Shown here: positions 9,345 to 18,939 of the stretch, piece after piece
How the letters are laid out: every line of letters begins with the position of its first letter
Numbering within the stretch: the first letter of the stretch is position 1
NCBI RefSeq assembly: GCF_015645465.1
Contig: NZ_JADOEL010000004.1
Location: 186,001 to 250,000 of the forward strand
Reading direction: 5' to 3'
Source: Herminiimonas contaminans
GTDB lineage: Bacteria > Pseudomonadota > Gammaproteobacteria > Burkholderiales > Burkholderiaceae_D
Length of the DNA: 64,000 nucleotides
Position numbers and translations under genes: made by a program
The notes under the pieces: generated by a model
What the model was told of the DNA's origin: nothing
What the model saw: only the letters and a program-made list of their open reading frames with translations
Databases searched by the model: none

Positions 9345-10382
9345 TCAGAAGGTATAGCCGACCTGCGGTGCCTTGTCTTCCAACTCATCCAGCAATTTCA
9401 CCAGCGGTGCCAGTTCCTTGTAGCGGTAGGCGACCTTGCGGGTGTATTCCATCACCAGCGGCAAGTCTTTCAGGTAAGCGTCCTTGCCGTCGCGGTGATA
9501 CAGGCGGGCGAAGATGCCGAGTATTTTGAGGTGGCGTTGCAGGCCCATGAATTCAAAATCACGGTAGAAGCCATCGATATCAGGATTGACTGGCAAGCCC
9601 GCGTGTTTGGCACGTTCCCAGTAACGGATGGCCCAGTCCAGCACGATTTCTTCATCCCACTGGATATAGGCATCGCGCAGCAAGGAGGCAAGGTCGTAGG
9701 TGATAGGGCCGAATACCGCATCCTGGAAATCGAGGATGCCGGGATTGCCTTGTGTCAGCACCATCAGGTTGCGCGAGTGGTAATCCCGGTGCACATAAAC
9801 CTGGGCTTGTGCCAGGTTATTTGCCAGCAGCAGTTCAAAGACCTGGTTCAGCGTGGCAGTTTGCTTTTCTGTCATGGTCAGACCGAGATGCTTGCCGACA
9901 TACCATTCCGGGAACAGCATCAATTCGCGCAGCAGGAGGGTGCGGTCATACTCGGGTAAAACGGCTGGTTTACTATGGATTTGCAGGTGTACCAGCGCGT
10001 CTATCGCATCGATATACAGCTTATGAGCATTGTCTGGAGTCAATAATTGCAGATAAGTGGTAGAACCTAGGTCACTCAGCAGCAGGAAACCTTGTTCGAT
10101 ATCCTGTGCCAGAATGGCGGGCACCGAAACGCCGGTTTCGCCGAAAATCCCCGCTACCTGGATAAATGGACGCACATCTTCCTGCGGCGGCGGGGCGTCC
10201 ATCACGATAAAAGTGGCGCCATCTGCCCCGTCTATACGGAAATAGCGGCGAAAACTTGCATCGGAGGAAGCCGGGCGCAGGGAGTCCAGTTTTAGAGCAG
10301 GAGCAGGTAAAGAGGCGAGCCATTTGTTCAGTTCCGGCAGACGCAGGTCGTCAGCGGAGGCGGGTGTTGTATATAAAGACAT
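9345..10382 (-). CDS. amgK: AmgK-like N-acetylmuramate/N-acetylglucosamine kinase
   Basis: Aminoglycoside-phosphotransferase-fold kinase of 345 residues. The catalytic loop VHRDYHSRNLMVL (HxDxxxxN) and the metal-binding LDFQDAVFGPITYD segment are intact. It is 98 bp upstream of murU on the same strand, so it probably acts in anomeric phosphorylation of recycled MurNAc and GlcNAc. It is divergent from lptD, an arrangement common in beta- and gammaproteobacteria. The exact sugar specificity is inferred from context. Confidence 0.82.
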   Translation of the reverse strand: MSLYTTPASADDLRLPELNKWLASLPAPALKLDSLRPASSDASFRRYFRIDGADGATFIVMDAPPPQEDVRPFIQVAGIFGETGVSVPAILAQDIEQGFLLLSDLGSTTYLQLLTPDNAHKLYIDAIDALVHLQIHSKPAVLPEYDRTLLLRELMLFPEWYVGKHLGLTMTEKQTATLNQVFELLLANNLAQAQVYVHRDYHSRNLMVLTQGNPGILDFQDAVFGPITYDLASLLRDAYIQWDEEIVLDWAIRYWERAKHAGLPVNPDIDGFYRDFEFMGLQRHLKILGIFARLYHRDGKDAYLKDLPLVMEYTRKVAYRYKELAPLVKLLDELEDKAPQVGYTF

Positions 10383-10403
10383 GAAGCAAGCCTAGGTAAT
10401 CCG

Positions 10404-10431
10404 GTTGATGGGCGGTGAGTTCCCATATAAT
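10404..10431 (+). promoter_or_regulatory. Possible sigma-70 promoter of lptD
   Basis: A consensus TATAAT at 10426-10431 is preceded, 16 bp upstream, by GTTGAT (10404-10409), in the divergent gap between amgK and lptD. The -35 box is weak, so only the -10 match is strong. Confidence 0.4.
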
Positions 10432-10483
10432 AAGGGATTAAATTCGAAAAATCGCCAGCGATGGTACTCAAAACTATATTTTC

Positions 10484-12742
10484 ATGACCTGGCCTTTCCC
10501 TTTACGCCGTCCTCAACGTTTGTTCACAACTGTGGCCGCAGTGATAGCAGCGGCTTCTGCGCCGTCCTTGGTTGTCGCCCAGACCAATCCCCAAGCTGCC
10601 AAGGCGGAAGATCGCAAGGATGAAACGCGGATCAGCTCGGAGCAAATGACCGGACGCCCGGATCGGGAATTGGTGCTGGAGCGGGATGTCGAAATTATCC
10701 GTGGCGAAACCACGGTCAATTCGGATCATGCGACTTACTGGGCGGCTGAAGATGAAGTCGAGTTAAACGGCAATATACGAATGACGCGTTTTGGCGACCG
10801 TTATACCGGCGACAAGATGCGACTCAAGATGGATTCGGGTGTCGGCTATGTCACCAATCCGACCTACCATATGCTGGAAAGCAATGGGCAGGGCAAGGCG
10901 GAGCGTATTGATTTTGAATCCGAGGATAGGGCGCTGATTACCGATGGTACTTACAGTACTTGCGAAGGTCCAAATCCTGACTGGTATCTGAAAGCCAGTA
11001 CTCTGAAGCTGGATACCGGGCGCGAAGTCGGTAATGCTGAAGCACCGATTATTTACTTTAAGGGTGTGCCCATCATAGGCGCACTGTCGATGTCCTTCCC
11101 TTTGTCTGCTGCGCGTAAATCAGGTTTCCTCGCGCCTACGCAGGGTACGACCAGTACAGGTGGTTTCGAAGTTTCAGTGCCTTACTATTTCAATATCGCA
11201 CCGAATCGCGATCTGACATTGACGCCCCGGTATATCGCTCGTCGCGGCATGATGCTGGGCGCAGATGCACGCTATATGGACAGCACGTACGCCGGTGAAA
11301 CCAAAGCGGAGTTCCTGCCTAACGATACGCAAACCAAGACCAATCGCTGGTCTATTGCATCGGTACATGCGCAAAAGTTCAGTCCAGAAACGACGATGAA
11401 CTGGAACATCAATGCGGCGTCGGATGACAATTACCCCAGTGATTTTTCACGGAATTTGTCTATCAGTACCCAGCGTTTGTTGTTGCGTGACCTGAACTTT
11501 ACTTACGCTAGTACATTCTGGAGTGCTACTGCGCGTGCATCGAATTATCAGGTCTTGCAAGATCCGGCCGCACCGATTACCCGGCCTTACGACCGGTTGC
11601 CGCAATTTACTTTGACTGCAGCTCGTCAGGACGTGAATGGTTTCGACTGGAACGCGAATCTGGAGGCGACCCGCTTCTGGCATCCGACTATGGTGCGTGG
11701 TGAGCGCTATGTCGTCAATCCTAGTATTTCGTATCCTATAGTCCGTCCCAGCTACTTTATTACGCCCAAGGTTTCGCTGAATGCGGCGACCTATAGTGTG
11801 CAGGATCCGGGTAACAATAATGCTAGTGCCACATATAACCGTGCCTTGCCTACTTTCTCGCTGGACAGTGGACTGGTGTTTGAGCGTGATGCGAACTTCT
11901 TTGGCTCAGCCATGACGCAAACACTGGAACCACGTTTGTTCTACGTCAAAACGCCTTACCGTGATCAAAGCCAGTTCCCTATCTTTGACAGCGCAGTAGC
12001 TGATTTGAGCTTTGCGCAAATTTTCAGCGAAAACCGCTTTATCGGGAATGACCGGATCAGCGATTCGAACCAGTTGACCGCTGCGATGGTCTCACGTTAC
12101 ATCGAGGAAAGCGGGACGGAACGTTTGCGTGTTGCGCTGGCTCAAAGGGTTTATTTTTCTGAGCAACTTGTCACACTGGGAACGCCAACGACGGGTAAAA
12201 GCAAGCCGGACTGGCTGGCATCCGGCACGCTGCAGATTTCGAATGCGCTGCGGACCGAAGGTAATGTGCAATACAGCGCGAATCAGAATTCGGTTATCCG
12301 TGGCAATGCCGGTTTGAGCTGGCGGCCTGAACCGAAGAAGGTGTTGAACCTGACTTATCGCGTCGACGTACCGAATGCCTTGCGTCAGATTGACGTATCG
12401 GGACAATGGCCGATAGCAGATCGTTGGTATGGCGTGGGCCGTCTGAATTATTCCTTGCCTAACGACTATGCCAATCGTCCTGGTTTCGCTCCGTTGACAG
12501 CGCCACCTGCGCGTGGTTTGTCCGAAGGTTTGATGGGTCTTGAATACAAAGCTGATTGCTGGATTTTCCGTGTTGTCGCACAGCGTATTCCGACGGCTAC
12601 TGGCAGGTCGACATCGACCCTCTTTTTCCAGCTTGAGTTGAGTGGTTTGACCAGGTTGGGTTCCGATCCAATGCAAGCGTTGCGTACCAGCATTCCTGGC
12701 TATCAGGAATTGGGAACTACTCCCAACCGTAGCAGCTATTAA
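10484..12742 (+). CDS. lptD: LPS-assembly protein LptD
   Basis: Outer-membrane beta-barrel (752 residues) that inserts lipopolysaccharide into the outer leaflet with LptE. A signal peptide (cleavage near residue 32, after VVAQ) precedes a periplasmic OstA/LptA-like jellyroll domain (about 55-200, with repeated NSDHATYWAAEDEVELNG-type strands). The C-terminal two thirds form the barrel, with many alternating aromatic strands. A Cys pair around residues 160 and 695 could form the inter-domain disulfide known in E. coli. surA follows 20 bp downstream, and SurA assists LptD folding. No clear ribosome-binding site precedes the ATG. Confidence 0.95.
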   Translation: MTWPFPLRRPQRLFTTVAAVIAAASAPSLVVAQTNPQAAKAEDRKDETRISSEQMTGRPDRELVLERDVEIIRGETTVNSDHATYWAAEDEVELNGNIRMTRFGDRYTGDKMRLKMDSGVGYVTNPTYHMLESNGQGKAERIDFESEDRALITDGTYSTCEGPNPDWYLKASTLKLDTGREVGNAEAPIIYFKGVPIIGALSMSFPLSAARKSGFLAPTQGTTSTGGFEVSVPYYFNIAPNRDLTLTPRYIARRGMMLGADARYMDSTYAGETKAEFLPNDTQTKTNRWSIASVHAQKFSPETTMNWNINAASDDNYPSDFSRNLSISTQRLLLRDLNFTYASTFWSATARASNYQVLQDPAAPITRPYDRLPQFTLTAARQDVNGFDWNANLEATRFWHPTMVRGERYVVNPSISYPIVRPSYFITPKVSLNAATYSVQDPGNNNASATYNRALPTFSLDSGLVFERDANFFGSAMTQTLEPRLFYVKTPYRDQSQFPIFDSAVADLSFAQIFSENRFIGNDRISDSNQLTAAMVSRYIEESGTERLRVALAQRVYFSEQLVTLGTPTTGKSKPDWLASGTLQISNALRTEGNVQYSANQNSVIRGNAGLSWRPEPKKVLNLTYRVDVPNALRQIDVSGQWPIADRWYGVGRLNYSLPNDYANRPGFAPLTAPPARGLSEGLMGLEYKADCWIFRVVAQRIPTATGRSTSTLFFQLELSGLTRLGSDPMQALRTSIPGYQELGTTPNRSSY

Positions 12743-12762
12743 GCGAAATACTAAGTTAAATC

Positions 12763-14172
12763 ATGAGTCATATCCGTCCTATGTTTACTATTCAAAAATC
12801 GTTGCAACATGCGAAGCATGCGCTGACTTTGTTGGGTTTGACTTGCGGCGTGATGGCCCATGTGCAGGCACAAGGCCAGGCTCCAGCAGTGCAGCCGCGG
12901 CTGGCTGACGCCATCATCGTGGTAGTGAATAACGAAGTCATCACACGTTACGATTTCCTTGAGCGTTACAAGATGATCGAAGCAAGGCTGCAAAGTCAGG
13001 GCGGTAACTTGCCTCCGCGCGAACAATTGCAACGCCAATTGCTGGAGCGCATGATCGTCGAACGCGCGCAATTGCAGCAGGCCAAAGAAACCGGCATCAA
13101 GATAGATGACACCATGCTGGACCGTGCGATGAGCCGTATCGCCGAGCAAAATAAATTGAGCATGCCTGAGTTCCGCAAGCGCCTGGAAGAAGATGGCTTG
13201 GTGTATTCGAAATTTCGCAATGAAATTCGTGATGAGATGGCGATCCAGCGTCTGCGCGAACGTGAAGTTGATAACCGCGTTCAGGTATCGGATGTAGAAA
13301 TCGATGCCTACATGGCTGCACATAATGCGCCAGCTGCCACAGCACCACAGGAATTGCATATCGCGCAAATCCTGATCCGCGTGCCTGAGAATGCAACGCA
13401 GCAGCAATTGGCAGACAGCAAGCGTCGTGCCGATGAAGTCGTGGCGCAACTGAATGCCGGTGCTGACTTCACCAAACTTGCTACCGTCTACTCCGATGGT
13501 ACCGATGGTTTGACCGGTGGTGAGTTGGGCTGGCGTAGTGCAGATCGTTTGCCGCAGTTATTCGTTGATGCAACGGCTAACTTGCAGGATGGGCAGATTG
13601 CGCCTATCGTAAAAAGCGGTAATGGTTTTCATATCCTGAAGTTGCTGGGTCGTCGCACACAAAGCGTATTGCGTGCGCAAGATGGTGGTGCAGCTGGTGC
13701 TGCGGCGCCTGCGGTAGCGGCAGTAAAGCAAACGCACGCCAGCCATATCCTGATCAAAGTGAATCAGGTTGTGTCCGCTGCCGAAGCGCGCCGCAAACTG
13801 CTGGAACTGAAGCAACGCCTGGATAACAAGGCTGCAACCTTCGAAGAATTGGCTAAACTGTATTCGAATGATTTTTCCGCAGCTAAGGGCGGTGACCTGG
13901 GCTGGATTTATCCGGGTGATACCGTGCCTGAATTCGAGCGCGCGATGGATGCCTTGCCTATCGGTCAGGTCAGTGAACCGATCGAATCACCGTTTGGTTA
14001 TCATTTGATTTTGGTGACGGAGCGCAAGAGCGACGACGTATCGCAAGAACGTCAACGCATGATTGCACGTCAGGCCATACGTGAGCAAAAGGTTGAAGAA
14101 GCAACACAAGACTGGTTGCGTCAGGTGCGTGATCGTGCCTATGTTGAATATCGTCTGGATGATCAACAATAA
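12763..14172 (+). CDS. surA: Periplasmic peptidyl-prolyl isomerase and chaperone SurA
   Basis: Outer-membrane-protein chaperone of 469 residues. Signal peptide to about residue 36 (VQAQ), an N-terminal SurA helical domain beginning LADAIIVVVNNEVIT, and two parvulin-type PPIase domains (about 195-300, with ELHIAQILIRVP, and about 320-425, with HASHILIKV). A short linker of Ala and Gly separates the parvulin domains. A second in-frame ATG at 12781 is an alternative start. It lies between lptD and pdxA in the conserved envelope/pyridoxine group. Confidence 0.95.
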   Translation: MSHIRPMFTIQKSLQHAKHALTLLGLTCGVMAHVQAQGQAPAVQPRLADAIIVVVNNEVITRYDFLERYKMIEARLQSQGGNLPPREQLQRQLLERMIVERAQLQQAKETGIKIDDTMLDRAMSRIAEQNKLSMPEFRKRLEEDGLVYSKFRNEIRDEMAIQRLREREVDNRVQVSDVEIDAYMAAHNAPAATAPQELHIAQILIRVPENATQQQLADSKRRADEVVAQLNAGADFTKLATVYSDGTDGLTGGELGWRSADRLPQLFVDATANLQDGQIAPIVKSGNGFHILKLLGRRTQSVLRAQDGGAAGAAAPAVAAVKQTHASHILIKVNQVVSAAEARRKLLELKQRLDNKAATFEELAKLYSNDFSAAKGGDLGWIYPGDTVPEFERAMDALPIGQVSEPIESPFGYHLILVTERKSDDVSQERQRMIARQAIREQKVEEATQDWLRQVRDRAYVEYRLDDQQ

Positions 14173-14207
14173 TGTCAATTTCGCTGTTTCCATGCCGTGG
14201 GTAGCTT

Positions 14208-15242
14208 GTGAGTAAGCGACCAACTATCGCCATTACAAGTGGCGAGCCTGCCGGGATAGGCCCTGAGATTTCGATCCGGGCTGCATGGGAATTGCGTGCC
14301 GATGTAAAAAGCATACTCATAGGCGACGCTGCCTTCCTGGCGATGACGGCTGCTGCCATCAATCCTGCGATCCGCTTGTCTGCGCTCTCGCTGCAGGCAG
14401 TACGCAACAGCGGCATACCGGATTTTCCGCGTGACCAGATCGCCGTGATTGATTGTCCACTTGCTGCGCATGTGGTGCCGGGCAAGCTGGATGCGCAGAA
14501 TGGTCGTTACGTCTTGCAAACGCTGGACATTGCAATAGACGGTGCGCAACAGGGATGGTTTGATGCCATCGTCACCGCGCCGCTGCAAAAGAGCACTATC
14601 AATGATGCAGGTGTGCCATTCACTGGTCATACCGAATATCTGGCCGAGAAAACAGCGACACCACAAGTGGTCATGATGCTGGCCACGAATGCCACACCGC
14701 AGCCTTTGCGCGTAGCGCTGGCAACCACACATCTGGCTTTAAAGGATGTCGCCACAGCGATTACCACCGACAGCCTGACGGGTATCCTTGATATCCTGCA
14801 CGCCGACCTGCAAAACAAATTTGGTATCGCGCAGCCACGGATACTGGTGACCGGATTGAATCCGCATGCCGGTGAAGGTGGCTACCTCGGACGTGAAGAA
14901 ATCGAAGTAATTACCCCGGTATTGCAGGCTGCTCAGGCACGCGGTTTTGATGTGCGCGGCCCATACCCGGCCGATACTTTGTTCCAGCAAAAGTACCTGG
15001 AAGATGCTGATTGCGTACTCGCGATGTATCACGATCAGGGTTTGCCTGTGTTGAAATATGCCAGCTTCGGCCTGGGTGTGAACATCACTTTGGGTTTGCC
15101 GCTGATACGTACGTCGGTAGATCACGGTACTGCACTGGATCTGGCCGCTGCCGGACTGGGGCATGCTGACCATGGCAGTATGCTGGAAGCCATGCGCATA
15201 GCTGCGCAGATGGCGGCTGCCACGCGTAGCTCGCCCTTATAG
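14208..15242 (+). CDS. pdxA: 4-hydroxythreonine-4-phosphate dehydrogenase
   Basis: Enzyme of pyridoxal phosphate synthesis, 344 residues, oxidising 4-phosphohydroxy-L-threonine with NAD. The N-terminal [12 protein letters not shown] and the [10 protein letters not shown] and [12 protein letters not shown] segments contain the conserved metal-binding His residues. The gene begins with GTG at 14208; no in-frame ATG fits the conserved N-terminus. It lies 35 bp after surA and is followed by rsmA, the surA-pdxA-rsmA order seen in E. coli. Confidence 0.95.
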   Translation: MSKRPTIAITSGEPAGIGPEISIRAAWELRADVKSILIGDAAFLAMTAAAINPAIRLSALSLQAVRNSGIPDFPRDQIAVIDCPLAAHVVPGKLDAQNGRYVLQTLDIAIDGAQQGWFDAIVTAPLQKSTINDAGVPFTGHTEYLAEKTATPQVVMMLATNATPQPLRVALATTHLALKDVATAITTDSLTGILDILHADLQNKFGIAQPRILVTGLNPHAGEGGYLGREEIEVITPVLQAAQARGFDVRGPYPADTLFQQKYLEDADCVLAMYHDQGLPVLKYASFGLGVNITLGLPLIRTSVDHGTALDLAAAGLGHADHGSMLEAMRIAAQMAAATRSSPL

Positions 15243-15286
15243 AAGAAATAACCGGCCACTCCGTTTTGGCCAGAAGCGTTTAATTC

Positions 15287-16054
15287 ATGAAACATATTCC
15301 CCGCAAGCGCTTTGGTCAGAACTTCCTGACCGATGACACCGTGCTGTACAACATCATCCGCGTAATCGATCCGCAGCCCAAGGATACGATGGTGGAAATC
15401 GGTCCCGGACTGGCCGCGATGACACGCTTGCTGCTGGAAGGCGTGGAGCAGATGCATGTGGTCGAACTGGATCGTGATCTGGTTGAACGCTTAAAGAAAA
15501 ATTTCGATTCAAAACGCCTGATCATTCATTCTGCTGATGCCTTGCAGTTTGATTTTTCCTGCATTCCGGTACCTGCGGGTAGCAAGTTGCGCGTGGTCGG
15601 CAATCTGCCGTACAACATTTCCAGTCCCTTGCTATTCCATCTGGCTGAAATGGCACCGCATGTGCAGGACCAGCACTTCATGCTGCAAAAAGAAGTGGTC
15701 GAACGCATGGTGGCCGAACCGGGCAGCAAAACTTATGGCCGCTTGTCGGTCATGCTGCAATGGCGTTACCACATGGAACTGATGTTTGTGGTGCCACCGA
15801 CTGCATTTGATCCACCACCACGCGTCGACTCTGCGATCGTGCGCATGATTCCGTTACCTAACCCTTTGCCTTGTGATCAGGCCAAACTGGAGCAGGTCGT
15901 TCTGAAGGCTTTTTCGCAACGCCGCAAAGTCATACGCAATTGCTTGTCCGGGATGTTTACTGAAAGTGATTTGCTGGAAGCCAGTGTCGATCCACAGGCC
16001 CGTCCGGAAATCATACCGCTGGAGCAATACGTCGCACTGGCGAATCGGCTGTAA
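15287..16054 (+). CDS. rsmA: 16S rRNA (adenine1518/1519-N6)-dimethyltransferase RsmA (KsgA)
   Basis: Dimethylates two adjacent adenines in the 3' hairpin of 16S rRNA late in 30S assembly. 255 residues. The start RKRFGQNFL is the usual N-terminal signature. SAM motif I is [11 protein letters not shown] (the usual second Gly is Ala), and the catalytic motif IV is [11 protein letters not shown]. The C-terminal helical domain is present. It is 44 bp downstream of pdxA. Confidence 0.95.
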   Translation: MKHIPRKRFGQNFLTDDTVLYNIIRVIDPQPKDTMVEIGPGLAAMTRLLLEGVEQMHVVELDRDLVERLKKNFDSKRLIIHSADALQFDFSCIPVPAGSKLRVVGNLPYNISSPLLFHLAEMAPHVQDQHFMLQKEVVERMVAEPGSKTYGRLSVMLQWRYHMELMFVVPPTAFDPPPRVDSAIVRMIPLPNPLPCDQAKLEQVVLKAFSQRRKVIRNCLSGMFTESDLLEASVDPQARPEIIPLEQYVALANRL

Positions 16055-16143
16055 CAACGCCTGCAAACTGCGTTGTCGTCGGCAAGAAATGCCAGATCGG
16101 CATAAAATCGACACTTCAACTTTTACATTCCAAGAGGAACTAC

Positions 16144-16551
16144 ATGCGCATTCTGCACACTATGTTGCGCGTCGGCGACCTGCAACGTTCTATCGATTTT
16201 TACACCAAACTGCTCGGCATGAAATTGCTGCGTCAGGTGGAAAACACAGAATACAAATATACGCTGGCTTATCTCGGCTACGGCAGCAATCCAGAGCACG
16301 CAGAGCTGGAGCTGACCTATAACCACGGCCAGCATGAATACGAGATGGGTACGGCTTACGGTCATATCGCGATTGCCGTGCCTGATGCGTATAAAGCCTG
16401 CGCGGATGTCAAAGCAGGTGGCGGTAACGTGACACGCGAAGCGGGTCCGGTGAAGGGCGGTACTACCGTGATTGCGTTTGTAGCAGATCCGGACGGCTAT
16501 AAAGTCGAACTGATAGAACGCAAGGAATGGGAAAGCACAGACAAGTTCTGA
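16144..16551 (+). CDS. gloA: Lactoylglutathione lyase (glyoxalase I)
   Basis: Metal-dependent isomerase of 135 residues that converts the methylglyoxal-glutathione hemithioacetal to S-lactoylglutathione. Both vicinal-oxygen-chelate halves are present: [22 protein letters not shown] at the start and [15 protein letters not shown] in the second half, with candidate metal ligands His5, Glu, His and Glu at family positions. A good AAGAGGAA ribosome-binding site precedes the ATG. Its length is typical of the short, Ni-dependent bacterial class. Confidence 0.94.
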   Translation: MRILHTMLRVGDLQRSIDFYTKLLGMKLLRQVENTEYKYTLAYLGYGSNPEHAELELTYNHGQHEYEMGTAYGHIAIAVPDAYKACADVKAGGGNVTREAGPVKGGTTVIAFVADPDGYKVELIERKEWESTDKF

Positions 16552-16559
16552 TGCTGATA

Positions 16560-16587
16560 TGGCTCAAGCAGGCAAGCGCTTGAGCCA
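16560..16587. terminator. Inverted repeat between convergent gloA and the YgjP-like gene
   Basis: Perfect 10-bp arms TGGCTCAAGC and GCTTGAGCCA with an 8-nt loop, in the 40-bp gap between two convergent genes. It lacks a T-tract on either strand, so it may be a weak or Rho-assisted terminator, or an mRNA-stabilising hairpin. Confidence 0.45.
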
Positions 16588-16591
16588 ACTA

Positions 16592-17494
16592 TCAAAAGAT
16601 AGGCAACGTCTCGGGAGCGTGGTCGCGCAAGGCTTTTTTCGCCGCGACAAATTCAGGGAATACCGATTGCACCGTCGCCCAGAAGCGCGGGCTGTGATTC
16701 ATTTCACGCAGGTGCGACAACTCATGCGCAATCACGTAATCGATCAGTGGCAACGCGAAATGTATCAAGCGCCAGTTCAGGCGTATCTTTCCATCTGCAG
16801 TACACGATCCCCATTGCGTCATCGCCGATGACAGCGCAAAGGATTGATAGCTGACGTTCAGTTTTTCTGCGTAGACCGGCAGGCGTTCGGCAAAAATGCG
16901 TTTGGCTTCCAGTTGCAGCCAGCCTTGTACCCGGTCTTTTAATTGGCGTTCAGCCGCATCGCCCGGCAGGCATACAGTCAGCTCTTTGGTATCGGCGTTA
17001 TAGACGATACCTGCGGCCTGGGTGCCGAGTATGCGCAAGGTTATATCGTGCCCGAGGTAGGGCAGGGTCGCGCCGTCGCGCCATTCCATTTGCGGTTGCA
17101 AACGACGTGCCGAATGTTCGCGCCGTTCGTTTAGCTTGGTAAAAATCCAGCGCTGCTTTTCGCAAATCGCATTTTCAATCTCGGTCAGCGTCACCCACTT
17201 AGGTGCCGTAATACGCAAGCCATCATCGTCGATCATGAAGCCGATAGAGCGCCGCTTGGAACGCACCAGCGTGTAATCCAGGATGTGCTCGCCGACATGT
17301 ACGCGGCGCTTGCCATGAGGTACCGGAGCGTTTGCATCGCCATTCGACAGCGGCAGGCTGGGCAGCAGCGATCCAGGCGTGCGCTCAGGTGCAGGATGAT
17401 CTACTTTCGGTTGCGATGAAAAATCGGACGAAAAAAAATCAAGTTGCAGCGCAAGCTGTTGTGGATCCGGCGATGATTGACGTAGCAGCTTCAA
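16592..17494 (-). CDS. YgjP-like zinc metalloprotease family protein
   Basis: 300 residues. The N-terminal third is low in similarity and Pro/Ser rich. The C-terminal half has the YgjP/WLM-type zinc motif HELSHLREMNHSPRFW (HExxH and a further His), preceded by WGSCTADGKIRLNWRLIH, both diagnostic of the DUF45 family. Function in bacteria is little known; it is presumed a cytosolic metallopeptidase. It lies 14 bp downstream of plsC and is probably the last gene of that leftward run. Confidence 0.85.
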   Translation of the reverse strand: MKLLRQSSPDPQQLALQLDFFSSDFSSQPKVDHPAPERTPGSLLPSLPLSNGDANAPVPHGKRRVHVGEHILDYTLVRSKRRSIGFMIDDDGLRITAPKWVTLTEIENAICEKQRWIFTKLNERREHSARRLQPQMEWRDGATLPYLGHDITLRILGTQAAGIVYNADTKELTVCLPGDAAERQLKDRVQGWLQLEAKRIFAERLPVYAEKLNVSYQSFALSSAMTQWGSCTADGKIRLNWRLIHFALPLIDYVIAHELSHLREMNHSPRFWATVQSVFPEFVAAKKALRDHAPETLPIF

Positions 17495-17508
17495 GGATAG
17501 TCGGGCCG

Positions 17509-18270
17509 TTATTGGGTAGATTCAGTTTTGGATGTTGCAGGGTAGTCTGCAGGTGAAATCACCCGCATTTCAGATTCTATCCAATTTTCGACTTGCTGCA
17601 TTAAATCGACAGCAGTTAATCCTTCCGGCGACATAGGCTTGCCGATGGAAACGGTCACATGGCCAGGTTTCTTGATGAAGGAGTTCTTGGCCCAGCAATG
17701 GCCTGGATTAAGTGCGATAGGCACGACCACGGTATTGGTTTCGACTGCCAGACGCGCGCCCCCACCTTTGTAGCGACCGCGTTCGCCGACCGGAATGCGT
17801 GTGCCCTCCGGAAACATGATGATCCATTGACCGTCGGCCAGGCGTTTGCGGCCTTGCACTACTACCTGGGCGAATGCATCCTTGCCGTTATTGCGGTCAA
17901 TAGGAATCATGCGCAGCAAGCCAAGTGCCCAGCCGAAGAAAGGCACGTAGAGCAATTCCTTTTTGAAGACGAAGACCAGCGGACGTGGCATCTTGCACAG
18001 CAGGAAAATTGTTTCCCATGCGGATTGGTGTTTGGACAGCAGGATCACAGGCTGGTCCGGCAGGTTTTCCATGCCTTTGATTTCATAGCGGATACCGCAC
18101 AGTACTTTAGCCAGCCAGATGATGAACACATTCCAGCGCGAAGTAATGTAATAGCGCTGGTTATACGACAGCGGCGCAGCCAGGAAGCAGACTGGGGCCC
18201 AGATCAGCGTTGCTACCAGCATGATCAGTGCAAACAACAGGGAACGCAAAAACAAAATAGCGCGTGACAT
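17509..18270 (-). CDS. plsC: 1-acyl-sn-glycerol-3-phosphate acyltransferase
   Basis: Membrane acyltransferase (253 residues) making phosphatidic acid from lysophosphatidic acid. Two hydrophobic segments near the N-terminus (about 5-40) are followed by the catalytic motif KHQSAWET, where the usual HxxxxD is HxxxxE, by the substrate motif FPEGTR, and by VPIALNPGH. The gene is 31 bp downstream of gmhB, as in other Burkholderiales. The Glu variant appears normal for this lineage rather than an inactivating change (inference). Confidence 0.92.
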   Translation of the reverse strand: MSRAILFLRSLLFALIMLVATLIWAPVCFLAAPLSYNQRYYITSRWNVFIIWLAKVLCGIRYEIKGMENLPDQPVILLSKHQSAWETIFLLCKMPRPLVFVFKKELLYVPFFGWALGLLRMIPIDRNNGKDAFAQVVVQGRKRLADGQWIIMFPEGTRIPVGERGRYKGGGARLAVETNTVVVPIALNPGHCWAKNSFIKKPGHVTVSIGKPMSPEGLTAVDLMQQVENWIESEMRVISPADYPATSKTESTQ

Positions 18271-18301
18271 TAAGTCTCCAGATTTTTATAACGGCAATAG
18301 T

Positions 18302-18859
18302 TTAAACGGCGTAAGTAAGCGCAGGCGCTTTCAGCAAATGATCGACCACTGCGGCAAGGTTAGGATAGTTGGTGGTGCCGGGCGGCAAGCCGCCTTTTTC
18401 ACGGGTCTTTTCACCTTTGCCGGTCAGCACCAGATACGGTGCGCACCCCACCACAAAGCCGGCCTGCAAGTCGCGCAAGGAGTCGCCGATGAGCGGCAAG
18501 CCTTTCAGGCTGACGTCGTAACGTTTGGCGATGGTGTGCAGCATGCCAGGTTTGGGTTTGCGACAATCGCAGTGGTCATCCTGAGCATGCGGGCAAAAGA
18601 ACACTGCATCGATTTCAGCACCGACCGATTGTGCGGCGGCATGCATCTTTTGATGGATTGCATTCAGCGCCATGATGTTGAACATGCCGCGTGCGATGCC
18701 GGATTGATTGGTCGCCACCACTACGCGATAGTCAGCCTGATTCAGGCGCGCGATCGCTTCCAGTGAACCGGGTATGGGTATCCATTCATCCGGTGTTTTG
18801 ATAAAGGTGTCCGAGTCCTGATTGATGACGCCATCACGATCGAGGATAACCAGTTTCAT
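18302..18859 (-). CDS. gmhB: D-glycero-beta-D-manno-heptose-1,7-bisphosphate 7-phosphatase
   Basis: HAD-family phosphatase in ADP-heptose synthesis for the LPS inner core. 185 residues from the chosen start MKLVILDRDGV, which has AAAGGTGA at good spacing; an ATG at 18886 would add nine residues. The catalytic DRDGV motif (Asp8, Asp10 region) and the GmhB-type zinc loop CPHAQDDHCDCRKPKPG are intact. It is followed by plsC and preceded by glyS on the same strand. Confidence 0.92.
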   Translation of the reverse strand: MKLVILDRDGVINQDSDTFIKTPDEWIPIPGSLEAIARLNQADYRVVVATNQSGIARGMFNIMALNAIHQKMHAAAQSVGAEIDAVFFCPHAQDDHCDCRKPKPGMLHTIAKRYDVSLKGLPLIGDSLRDLQAGFVVGCAPYLVLTGKGEKTREKGGLPPGTTNYPNLAAVVDHLLKAPALTYAV

Positions 18860-18939
18860 CGGATCACCTTTCAATGTAGCTGGCATGCCGCACCTCCAAT
18901 ACGATGCAGCACTTCAGCGGAGCGGGCATGTAGTTTCAA